Source of the DNA: Spirodela intermedia
Taxonomy: Eukaryota > Streptophyta > Magnoliopsida > Alismatales > Araceae
DNA length: 64,000 nt
Reading direction: 5' to 3'
NCBI GenBank assembly: GCA_902729315.2
Contig: LR746273.1
Coordinates: 6,216,001 to 6,280,000, forward strand
Below the pieces are notes generated by a model, which was not told where the DNA came from, made no database searches, and worked only from the letters and a program-made list of their open reading frames with translations. Shown here piece by piece: positions 12,695 to 24,800 of the stretch (positions are counted from its first letter, which is position 1; each line of letters opens with the position of its first letter). The position numbers and the translations under genes were made by a program.

Positions 12695-13194
12695 ATGAAG
12701 GCGGGGAAGAAACGGAGGAGGGAGGAGCAACGGCGGGGCTCCCCTTCCCGGCGGTGGTCGTCGAAGGTTCAAATAGAATACCCGCACGTCTTCTTCCTTC
12801 TCAACCATTTCCTCCAGGACCCCGCTCTGAGGGCCATCTCGAATCTCCTCCAGGTGAAGAAGGAGAAGCTAGGACAGAGAATCGGTGAGCTACAGCGTCT
12901 CGTCTCCCCCTTCGGGAAGGTATGAAGACGCCTGTGATCAATTCAGAAGAAATTAACACTCCCTCTTCCTCCCACCCCCCGTTGACGGATTCTTCCTTGA
13001 TGGGTTGCCGTCGATTTCCCCCCGCGGCGGTGCTAACCATGATGCCGCGGCGGCTGGGTTTCACAGTCGGATACGGCCTCCGTCCTCCATGAGGCTCTCG
13101 GGTACATCAGGTTCCTACACGACCAGGTTCAGGTACCTCTCTCTCTCTCTCTATGCACGTATTTATATATCTCTCTCTATACACAGTTAATATA

Positions 13195-13241
<47 letters not shown>

Positions 13242-13661
13242 TGCTTTCTCCTGTTCTTCTGACGTCACAATCTTGCCCACATCTGCGACAGGTGCTGAGT
13301 TCTCCCTACCTGCAGCGGCAGCCGTCCTCTGCCCATCCCCACGTGAAGCCTTTAGATGCCTTGCTCAGTCGTCTCTTAGCGCTCTGCAATTGATAGATAG
13401 ATAGATAGTGACCCTTCCAACTGTTTGATGTAATGTCTTAGAAGAACTCACTATCTCTTCGTCTGCCGTCGGTCGCAGGGTGGTGATGGTGGCGGTATGG
13501 CGGTGGGGCTGGCGCAAGATCTGCGGAGCCGGGGGCTGTGCCTTGTGCCTCTGGCCTACACTTCTCACCTCGTCGCCAATAACGGCGCCGACTTCTGGTC
13601 CCCGGCCATGGGATGCGGCGGCGGCGACGACGACCATCGCCTCAACGCCTACAAGCTCTAG
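12695..13661 (+). CDS. Small atypical bHLH transcription factor
   Basis: Proposed exons are 12695-12766, 12854-12919, 13067-13132, 13292-13342 and 13479-13661 (145 aa), all phase-consistent. The helix-loop-helix reads [19 protein letters not shown], then [20 protein letters not shown] and VLSSPYLQ, split by introns as in the plant bHLH110/112/123/153-type group. The C-terminal block [19 protein letters not shown] followed by DFWSPA is also typical of that group. The basic region is Lys/Arg-rich ([13 protein letters not shown]) but lacks the classical His-Glu-Arg contact set, so DNA binding may be weak or need a partner; that is inference. Exon 1 and the 17-codon fourth exon are the least certain parts. 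The first intron (87 bp) has no in-frame stop, so its retention would insert 29 residues. Confidence 0.8.
13134..13245 (+). repeat. CT / CTCTCTAT microsatellite in a bHLH intron
   Basis: Repeated octamers of the form TCTCTCTA follow the donor at 13133, with short (TATA) interruptions. They lie wholly inside the intron 13133-13291. Confidence 0.8.
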
Positions 13662-13796
13662 GAGACTCTCTCTCTCTCTGTACATATGTTTATTTCTCGC
13701 TCACTTCCTCTCTTTTTTCTCTCGTGTCTTATCTCTCGCTCTCACTCTCTATCCTACCTCCCTCTAGGGTCTCTCATCTCTCTCCCATGGACACCA

Positions 13797-13827
<31 letters not shown>

Positions 13828-14399
13828 AGTTTCATCTCGCTCCCACGTACACTCTCATTCGCCCTCTCTTCTCTCTCTTTCTCTCTCTTATTCCATCTCT
13901 CTCGGGTTTCTCCGGGCCTCGGGAGCCGCGTCCACCTGCTGCCGCAGGGAAGAGAGCTCGGAATCGCCCCCTCCTCTACCTCGGAGTAATTTTTTGCTTC
14001 TCATTGTACTTGTATATCTAATATTTAGTTCAATGTGCAATAAGATTATAAGGAAAATAATTATCCCGCCATTCATCCCCACCCCCCTCCCACCTAGTTC
14101 TTTGTGCTGCCGTACCATCCAACATAATTAATTAATTATTTATGGACATAGCATATCCAACATTATTAATTATCTAATTATTCAACTCAAGAACAATGTC
14201 AATATTAACCTAATAGGAAACTTGTGCCTAAGATAAAAAACATTTTATGATAGGGCCAATATAAGAATTTGACCCACCCACTAACAATTATATTCCGTAA
14301 TAAGAATCTAGTGATAAATATATATTCATAATGAGTCATCAATGTTATTATCCAACAGTCGAACATACTACAATAGTGTCATCTAACTATTGTGGAACC
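13662..14399. other. Intergenic, CT tracts then AT-rich DNA
   Basis: The 3' flank of the bHLH gene carries a pure CT run at 13800-13827 and several impure ones. It then changes abruptly at about 13990 to AT-rich sequence. No gene is seen. Confidence 0.6.
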
Positions 14400-15375
14400 C
14401 ATATTTGACTCAACATTGGATCTAAGGTTGATCATATTAATACAAGTCAAACCCATTATTGAGGAGCTCCCATTTGACTTAACATTGGATATAACGTTGG
14501 ACCTTATTAATAGAAGTCAAAGTCTTTATTGATTGACTAGTTACTTTCCTAATGTGGTGCAATAACACGAGGAGTGTCTACTTGATGAGGAGCTCACATT
14601 AAGCTTCCGTTTGACTTAACATTGGATCAAATGTGTACATTATTAATTGAAAGTCAAACCCATTATTGTTTGACTAGTTACTTTCTTAATGAGGTGTAAT
14701 AACACAAGAATCATTGGCCTCATGAGAAGCTCACAGTAAGCTCCCATTTGACTTAACATTGGATATAACGTTAGACCTTATTAATAGAAGTCAAAGTCTT
14801 TATTGATTGACTAGTTACTTTCCTAATGTGGCGCAATAACACGAGGAGCGTTTGCTTGATGAGGAGCTCACATTGAGCTTCCGTTTGACTTAACATTAGA
14901 TCAAATGTGGACATTATTAATTGAAAGGCAAACCCATTATTGTTTGACTAGTTACTTTCTTAATGAGGTGTAATAACACAAGGATCATCGGCCTCATGAG
15001 GAGCTCACAATGTTGGACCTTATTAATAGAAGTCAAAGTCATTACTGATTGACTAGTTACTTTCCTAATGTGACGCAATAACATGAGGAGCGTCTGCTTG
15101 ATGAGGAGCTCACATTGAACTTCCGTTTGACTTAACATTGGATCAAATGTGGACATTATTAATTGAAAGTCAAACCCATTATTGTTTGACTAGTTACTTT
15201 CCTAATGAGGTGCAATAACACAATGATTATCGGCCTGATGAGGAGCTCACAGTGAGTTCCCATTTGACTTAACATTGGATCTAATGTTGATCATATTAAT
15301 AGAAGTCAAACCCTTTATTGATTGACTTGTTACTTTCCAAATGTGGTACAATAACACGAGGATCATCGGCCTTAT
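14400..15375 (+). repeat. Tandem array of ~137-bp monomers (A/B alternating) with TTGAC cores
   Basis: Monomers begin with TTTGACTTAACATTGGAT at about 14473, 14611, 14749, 14884, 15127 and 15262, with diverged or truncated copies near 14408 and 15008. Two types alternate. Type A reads GGATATAACGTT then CTTATTAATAGAAGTCAAAGT; type B reads GGATCAAATGTG then ATTAATTGAAAGTCAAACC. The higher-order period is therefore about 275 bp. Each monomer contains TTTGACT, AGTCAAA and TTGACTAGTTACTTTCC, so W-box cores (TTGACT) recur about three times per unit in both orientations. There is no coding potential and no visible terminal inverted repeats. Confidence 0.9.
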
Positions 15376-15541
15376 ACATAACTAGACTCATTGACATAGG
15401 GTTGGCATTATGCATAATGGTCAATTTTATTGTTAATACACTATTTTGGTTAATAATTGTGTCATGCAACTTTAAAATTCTTCTCTAGTAGTTGGAAATA
15501 CAGCAGAGAGCGTCTAGATATAGACTCGTGTATAGATCCGG

Positions 15542-15616
15542 CACGTGAGTACACGTGTGGGAGGATCATACCAGCCGTCGATTGGGCCCACGTGAGTAGC
15601 AGAGCTAACACACGTG
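15542..15616. promoter_or_regulatory. Cluster of four CACGTG boxes in the HOS15 promoter
   Basis: Perfect CACGTG palindromes occur at 15542, 15552, 15589 and 15611, three of them in ACGTG contexts resembling ABA-response elements. They sit 240-315 bp before the HOS15 start codon. Several GGCCCA/TGGGCC site-II-like motifs follow at about 15584-15690. Confidence 0.75.
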
Positions 15617-15856
15617 TGAGTCTTGGGCGGTGGATGAGTGTGGCCCATTAGTAAATGGGCTGCTCGACTTGGCCCACGGCCCACCAGGTCGCCCTATTTT
15701 CCCACCCAGTGTGGGAAAGATCTCTCGGAACGAGAGAGAGAGAGAGGTTCTGTCGTAGCCCTCTCCACCTAGCTCCCGGCGAACCAAACGCACTTCACCG
15801 GCGACGCACTTCACCGGCGACGGGCAGGCCATGTTCGTGGGGAGGCGGGGGATCCC

Positions 15857-18800
15857 ATGACGACGCCATCGATCACCTCAAACGAGCTGAATTACCTCGT
15901 GTTCCGGTACCTCCAGGAATCAGGTCAGTCTCATGCGTATCTCCCATTTGGGCCGCTCCGGCGATCATATCCATTGGGACGGATGTCTTCTATGGTTCTC
16001 CTAGTTTCTTCTCCCGCTTTACTCTCCCGAGTTTTTCTGTGGAGAAGCTGGGTCGCCCCAAGCCCTTTTCTTCACGTTCATTTATATTGGTTCCTGGGCG
16101 TTTGAAAAGTCGTCCCCGTTTACAAATAGCGCACATGTAGGCTCCACATGAGTTTGATGGGGACATTTTTCATGTTATATGCGCAGAATAGAAGTTCAGA
16201 GAGGTGAACTGAACCAGTGATTGCATATTGCGACAAGTAGCCAAGTATTTTAGAGTATCAGTTTAACATTCTCTTTTTAAACAGATTCAATCTTGTGGTT
16301 TTGAGTTTGGTCTTCCTCTCTGTTACCCTTGGAAAAAAGCCTACACCCGAGCAAATAGTAATTTGTGCTGTGAATTAATTTCGCTTTGAAGATTCTTTTG
16401 CCACTGCTATTCTACCTCCCAAGACTACTCAAAACTTGTTCAAGTTGTTGGTGGATGTTTTTTCTTTTTAAGAGACGTAGATGGTAATTGTGTGGATAGA
16501 ACTGAGTGCCATGGACTTGTTTCTATTTTTTGTGTGTGGGGCATATTTTTTGAGCAGGTGATTGATGCCCAAATTTTCCAATCAATGTAACAAGATTCAG
16601 AGGAAATGGATTGACAACTGATTAAAGGATCGGAGGTTGGGATTTCCTCGGCCAAAGATAAACTTGGGACAGAAACTCTCCGTTTTATCTGGGTGCAGCG
16701 GACTAGATCAAGGGAGATAATTTAGAGGAGCTAAAAAAAAGGGACAAAGAATTGAAGATCGAACAAATAGTCCACCTTTTAAGAAAAACAGTTTTAGGAT
16801 TCTGATGATTTAACCAATGTAAACCATAACCATTACACCCCACGGTTGCAATTAGTACAAGTACGTACTTCATAAAGTCTCAATGTGTAACAGGCTAAAG
16901 TTAAGGGCTTGGAACTTGAGAAATATTCCACGGGTCATCATTTTGGCAATCTACCATTTTGGAAATGTGTAACAGTCTGACGTGATTCTGCATATCCTTA
17001 TTAGCACATCCATTCCACAAATTTCCAACTTTGACCACTTGCACCTAGTTATGCCTATTTGGTGTCACCAAAACATCAGAATTTGCATGAAGGCTGTGGG
17101 TTCCAGGACTCGAGGTTCTTGATCCTTGAGTCCACACTTTAAAGACATTTCAAGAAAAAAAAAGAAACCTGCTGTACTCTCGAAAATCCTGAGGATGGAG
17201 GTAATGATAACTGCACGGGTGAGCAAATGCTTGTTGTGGATAACGACAACACTTGGTGGTGCCTCATTTTAGGTGGGCCTTTCTTGATAACTAGGGCATG
17301 CAGATGTGAATGACCGGTTTCTCTTACTGGAGTAGTATCCATGAGGAGCATTATTCGTGTTGCCATTTCTTTTAAATGTGAAAAATGGTCCCTTCCTAAA
17401 ACTAAATTGTGCATTCATAAATCCTTTTTAGGTTTGCTCTTCTTATTTGGAGTGTATTCTAGGATTAGGTATTAAAGATGGTGCGATATGTCCAACTTTG
17501 CGTTTTTTGTGAGTAGCATACTCTCCATTTATTCGAGTAAAGATTGTCTTTCATTCTGTGCATTTTCTAGCCTTGTTTGTTTGCGGATACCATAATTTTT
17601 TTTCCTCTTGATGTCACAAGCCCATCTTAAGTATTGTATTTTTGGTCATGAGTTGGTGGAAGGAAAAGTGCATGAATTGACGATAGAAAAGTTGACCCAT
17701 ATGTTTATTGCTGTCTCATTCTTTGTCAATCATCTTCAGGTTTCACGCACTCAGCATTTGCTTTAGGTTACGAGGCAGGGATCAACAGAAGTCCTGTTGA
17801 TGGAAATTTGATTCCTCCCGGTGCTCTCGTTACATTTGTACAAAAAGGTCTTCAATACATAGAATTGGAAGCAAATTTAAGCAATGTAAGTTTTCTGACT
17901 CATGTGAAAGCCATGCAAATGTTTCTTTTTCATCTTGACTTTTAGCTATGTACTTTCAGAAGGGTCATGAACTGATTGTTAGATCGCTTGCTTTGTTTCT
18001 GCTCAATGGCACCTATTCCCCCATTTCTCAGGATGGCCATGACGTAGATGATGATTTCTCACTTTTGCAACCGTTGGACCTTATCACTAAAGATTTTCAT
18101 GAATTGCGACGAATTATAAAGGAGAAGAAGGAAAGCCTTGAAAGGGACCAAAACAAGGGCAAGGAGAAATCCAAGGACTCCAATCGAGAAAATGAACATG
18201 AGCTTGCATACGGAAAGGAGAAAGAAGTACTGGAGAGAGAAAAAGAGAAAGAAGAGGTTAGAGATAAAATAGAGAAAGGTAAAGAGCAAGAAAACGGTAA
18301 AGATAAAGACAAAGATAAAGATAAACAACAAGAGCAGCATACAGAGAAAGAATCTGCAAGAGAGCATGAAGATAAGATCGAACTTAAAACTGAAGAACAT
18401 GGAATTTCTGAAGGTACGTGGACTCTTAGCTCTCATCTCCGTGCTGTTTATTATGTAATGGCGACTGTAATGAGCTTTAATGTGGAATGCTGATTTTCAT
18501 CATTCTTATTGTCTTCGCTTTTCCTATTTATTAACTGCCAGTTTAGGATTTAAAATCTTTACATCCAACCATAAAATTCTATTAAAAATAATATATATAT
18601 ATATATATTTAAGACTTTGTCACTTAATTCGAAGTTTGCCCTGTTTATAAGTTCCTATTATCAGAATCAAACTTTAGAGAATAAAATATGCCTCCATCTT
18701 TCCTTTTCGTGCACCAGATACGGTGCTACAATACAACGTCCTCCTCATCCTATGAAATCCTGCATTATAGTTTTTAACGTTTATTGTCAGCTGAGAACCG

Positions 18801-21800
18801 TGTAAAATGCTGATCCCTTGTTTTGAATTGTGAGCCATTATCCCATGCTGCCCTCAATCTATTATTCTTCTCTTTCTGAGGCCTTCATTGCGGCACAGTG
18901 AAAGCTATATGTCCTAAAAGTAGGTCTAACAGAGCAATTTTAACCTGATAATTTTTAAGTGCAACATCTTATGCTTTTGATCATCTTATGTAAGTGCAAC
19001 AAATTAAATCCTGCTTTGATCATCTTATGCTTTTGAAATGTAGTTGAATTCTTTAATTTACCAATTCAACCTTTTTGGTAGTTTATATAGACTTAAGGCG
19101 TACAGTCCCTTTGCCTTTGTCTTTTGAGGAAGGAAACATTCGTGTATATACCATCTACAGTTCTATTTTTCTGTTGACAAAGTACAAATTGCAACCTAAA
19201 AGGTAGTTTAAATCCTCCATAAGACTTATTAACACTCTCGCTAAAGTTTTTCTTGGCCTGGTATTTCCTTTTACTGGTTCATATAAGGTAAATCAAGTGG
19301 TCGGGGAAAAGAATGTCATCTTCAGTCTTTCATATGATATAAGATCTACTTAACCACATATCAATGGTCAGGAAAAATAACGTCATTGCGGATCTTTAAT
19401 ATAATTAAGAACTAGTTGACCATATATTGATGAGATAAACCTTATGATGTTTTTATTGAATGACACATTAGAGGCAACTATTTGAAGAAAGTGTTAGGTA
19501 ATCAATAAACTAAAATTTAACTAGGAATAAAACATGCTGCATTGGATAACCTCCTTCTTGGACGATTGGGATGGAATTTCTATATACTTTATTTTTTCTC
19601 TTTTTCTTTTTATTTCTACAGTGTTACGTTGAAGAGTGAGTTTACATTTTATGTCATTTAGTGGACATCACGTACCTAACACAATTAACTTCAAAATAAA
19701 AGGTTCTCTTGCCAAAATTCCTTCGTGTGCTGGAAGGGTAGAGCTTCAAAAATCTTAAAATCTTACATTCGTGGAAGCTTGTAAGTTTCGTTTATCAAGG
19801 AACTTTTTGGAGATTAGAGATTTAAATTGTCAATTTCATAATGTTTTCACTTCCAAAGTAGACAAGTGGCTACGTTTTCAGCTTTTTTAACTACTCCGTG
19901 GGGAGAATGGTCGTTCCAATTTTGAAGGTGTTGACTTGGGTGTCTGGTGTCAACCGTTGAAAAGCCAGTCTGGGTGTTGACATCTGCATTGTATGTGTGA
20001 CAACACGCAGGATCTCCTATTTCTTTGTTCATGTCTAAACGCAAATCTCACAGGTGTAGATCCTTGGTCGTGGATTTCAGCCATCATGTCAACACTTATT
20101 TTTCAAGTTTCAAATCCTGTGTAATTTGCTTTCCTCATGTTGCTTTAGTTGCCAATCTTTAAACGTTAGGTCTCAATATTTTCATCTTACCACTTGAATA
20201 TTGTGTCACTAGATACATTGTGGGCACTGTTCTATAATATTTTACACTTGATAGGAACTCCATGTCCTTCCTTTTTCTGTCAAGAATGGGAATTTATGGG
20301 GAGACGTGGTTGTTTGATTGCGATTAATTTATTTAATAGTTATCTTATGTAAGGGCTCAGGACATAATTTAGGTGTAAATTTTTCATTACCAACCATACT
20401 GTCTCAACTTGCAGGCTCTTTGTTGTTGTGTCCATATGATTTACCATCTTTCTATGTATTCATTTAGAATCGGTGCATTTTCCCTTGGCTCGCTTAATTT
20501 ATCATTTTTTCGGTCGTAAATTCATTCATTGGAATTATATAACATTCTTTTTTTGTAAGCATTACTTTTTACCTTTTTTCTTAGGTCCTGAGCCAATGGA
20601 TATCACTAGTAGCTCTCCACCTTCACCTGTTGAAGTTCCCAGTTCTGATGTGACTATTTTAGGAGGCCACACATCTGAGGTCTGAATTGTTATTGTTAAT
20701 GTGTCCTTTCTTCCCCTTGAAATTGTTTTCTTTGCGATATCCCCCTAGTTTTGAGCCAGTGGCTATTGTTATAGGTGTCAGGTTGTAAGTATATGCTTGT
20801 TTCTCCTCACAGGTGTTTGCATGTGCATGGAGTCCAACAGGCTCCCTTCTTGCATCTGGGTGGGTATATTTCTTTTCGCCTATCAGTTGGTAGTGTTCCC
20901 GTAATGCTCTGATCTAGGAGTTTTTCTTTTTCGTTATGTTTTCCAATTTAGCTATTCATTTACTCGATTGCTACGTACGTGGAAGCTTTTTCCATGCCAT
21001 ACTTAAAATCTCCTTGGTTTGAGATACATCTATTCTTCTATTCGTGATGCTGGACTTCTTGGTACAATTCGAATGGCTTTATTTTATATGCTTACTGTTA
21101 GCATTTTTACTCATCTTTGCAGCTCAAGATATTTTATTTTGTGGTTTTGGTTGTTAATCCAGGCTGTTTCTGACGCATGATATTGCAAAAAATTATGCAC
21201 AAATTATGGCATTGTGCATTTGCACTTAACTGCCCCCTGTAAACTGCGACTGTATACAAATGTCTCTTCCTGTTTACTGATCATTTGATAGTGTGAATAA
21301 AGTTGTGCCTCTTTCTCGTTTTCTCGTCAATGGATCTGTACCTGTTTCTATTATATGATGTGACTGTGTGACCGGAGTGGAAAAAAAAGCGAGATGCATT
21401 CAGTTTAATGTTTATATTCTATTATCTTTAGAATGCTTGCATTATCTATTAGTCGCAGGATCAGTTTTCTCATTTTTCGTAAGATGGGTGCATTGTGGGT
21501 ATTATGATTGTATTTAGTTCTTTTTTTTTTCTGTATAAATCGTCAAATATATTTCATTGTAAAACATATTGTGAGTATTATGGGTCTTTTGATTGTTGTC
21601 TCGTGAGCCATATGAAATCGGCCTATAATTCCGAAGCACTCTCATCCTTGCCCTTGTATCTGCCAAGTGTTTATCAAAAATATCCATTGATCGGTTGATT
21701 GGAGTGCGTTTATGCATATATTTGTCCAAGATTAAAAAATAGCTTTTTGAGCGTACCAAATGGCTTCATTTTTTCCCCACAATTAAATGAGTAAAATTTA

Positions 21801-24800
21801 TGTGGTGAATTATCCCTCCTTTTTGTGTTGGCACTGAGGTTTCTAGATCATTTTTTCAGCATTAGCAATGCCCCTGATAAACTTTGATCATATGCTCTTG
21901 AAAGTTATGGTTTTCATCCTGATTTATAGTTTTTATTACCCACTTATGATGTTCGTTTTCATTGCATCTATAGGTCTGGAGATTCAACCGCACGCATCTG
22001 GACTATACCACAGGGTCATTGTGGTTCTAGTACACAGAATGAACCGCCAAACTCGTCAGTTTTAAGACACTTTCGGGGTAGAACCAACGAGAAGAGCAAA
22101 GATGTTACAACACTTGATTGGAACGTGAGTTTCTCAGTTTATGCATTGTATCTGCTATGCTCAATGCATGACCCCTTTCCCTCTAAATATATTATTCCAT
22201 GTATCAAACACACATATGCACATCGCGCAAACTCATCACACCTGATACTTGCTAAATGTTCCTGCTGGAGCTTTTTTTATAGTTAATTCTTTGTTGCTAA
22301 TTTCCATCTTGTTACTCTTTAGGGAGAAGGGACGCTACTTGCAACGGGTTCTTATGATGGTCATGCGAGAATATGGGATAGAGAAGGTTAGCTATTCTCT
22401 GTCCAATGATGGTACCTAATCACGTGCTGCAGCTAGCACCAATGGCCGTCTCACTTTTACATAATCTTGAAAATTTATCTGCAAGAATATCGTGAATTTT
22501 TTCCAAAATATGGATTAGCTCCTGAAGTCATTCAAAAAAATATATATATTTTGCACGTGGGAAGCCATTTTACAATACTGGCATGCCTGCGTAACAAGTA
22601 TGGTTTCCTGCAGCTTGTCCAATTTTTTCACAGTTTCTTCTTACAATAGTTGCATTCCCCAATAGTATACCTATCATCACTCTTTCCTTTTGTCAATGAT
22701 ATCTTTATATTTTATTGCGTGTTTTAATGAAGTCATAATGTTACATGCTTGATAGTGTCTAAACCTTTCTTTTTCGTTGGGCATGATTTAGTCCTATATT
22801 CTGTCTGTGTTGACCTGCTGACCAGGGGATTTGAAGATTACCTTGAGCAAGCATAAGGGTCCAATTTTCTCTTTGAAATGGAATAAGAAGGGTGACTTTC
22901 TCCTTAGTGGAAGTGTTGATAAGACAGCTATCGTGTGGGATGTAAGAACTGGAGAATGTAAGCAACAATTTGAGTTTCACTCAGGTATCATGTTTCTCAC
23001 AAGTATGGCTTCTGTGATTCTCTACATACACAAGAATGCCATATTAATGTGAAATTATTTTTGCAGCCCCCACTCTCGATGTGGACTGGAGAAACAATGT
23101 TTCGTTTGCTTCATGTTCAACAGATAACATGATTTATGTTTGTAAAGTTGGTGAGACGCGCCCCATCAAAGCTTTTGCTGGACATCAGGTTTGTTCATGA
23201 AATGAAGTACACATACTTTTCATTAGCATTGCTTGTGTTGAAGCCAAAGACTTTTTCTTTAGCCCTAAGTTTACTTGCTCAACTTTATGGGCATACGCTA
23301 ATTATATTTTCGGGTTGACTTTTAATTTAACTAAATTTCTTCACTGAGCTCATGCCACGAGGAACTGGGAACATACATGACGCATCTTTGCTGAACATAA
23401 GCCAACTTTTGGAATATCTTGCTGCCCCATTTTGTAGAATTTTGTTTATTTGTGATGTTGTTATGTTTGATGCCGAATACTGATAACCAGTCAAATAATC
23501 TAGGGAAACCTACAGTTTATCATCTGTGACGTAAGAAGCCTCTAATTGTAACTTGTGAAATCTGCTGGTGGCCTTAATGCACCAAGTAAATGTATATGCA
23601 TATGCTTATATACGTGTCAGCAGCAAGTCACAGTATGTGCCGAGGGAAGATGAATGGAATGTTAAACTCCCGTGTTATTCTTAGCACCAGATTGTGAGTA
23701 TGCAGTAGACATTAAGTGGTCTGAAGTGACATCAGAATTATAGATACGGAATTCTGCGACAAGGGCTTTTGGGTGATGTTGTCATCATGACATTCCAACT
23801 TGCCCTTAAAGGTGTTTGACCTCGTCTTTAATCGCGTGGTTTTTGTGGTTGCTGCCAAGTTCAATCAAAAAAGGAATGCAAAACTCATATTACACAGCTT
23901 ATTATTTAGATGAAACAATTATAAATATGAAATAGGGGCCTAATTCCTGAAATATCATGTTCTTGGTGGATGATATAGCGGGCTGCATCTTACTGCTAAA
24001 TCGCGTGGTTTTTGTGGTTGCTGCCAAGTTCAATCAAAAAAGGAATGCAAAATTACACAGCTTATTATTTAGATGAAACAATTATAAATATGAAATAGGG
24101 CTCTAATTCCTGAAATATCATGTTCTTGGTGCATGATATAGCGGGCTGCATCTTACTGCTAGTTACCCTTTTATTTCGGTCAGGGAGTAAGGAAGAAAGG
24201 TGATGGTAATAGCAAGTTTACGACTCCTTGAATATTAGGTGATTTGCATTTTTACATCCCAAAATGGGTGTGCTTTTTCCCATATAGATAACTAAATGGG
24301 CCTTAGAATTTCAGATTCCTCCACGGGATGATGTGACACCTGGCCACCGTGTGACAGATGATGCCCCTTTTCTCACACTTTTGTCTGAGCATTGAAGTTA
24401 TTAATGAAGTTAAAAGACACATCTTTTTCTTCTTTTTTGGTTTTTCCAAACTTCAATGTTCATCATGGCTTTTTTTTATTAACAGCACTCATATAAGTTA
24501 CTGAAATAGAAGAATCCATCAATAACATGCCTTACAAAGTATGTAGCATCTGTAGTTAAAAGAGGTATGATGTGATGAATCATCTTGCACTAGGCCCTGG
24601 TTAACAATCTCAAAACTAAGAAAGAAATCTCTGTCTGATTGTGTAAAATCCCCAGCAATTATAATAGATCTTGCTCGTCCAATACAAGTTTAGCATTCCC
24701 TCTCCTTTTTCGTCTGGATGTGTGTATCTGGGGCAGATTGGTAGTAATCGCAGGATTGGTGTGTAGGACAGGCAGTTGCAACCTACCCTAAGAGGGTGGC

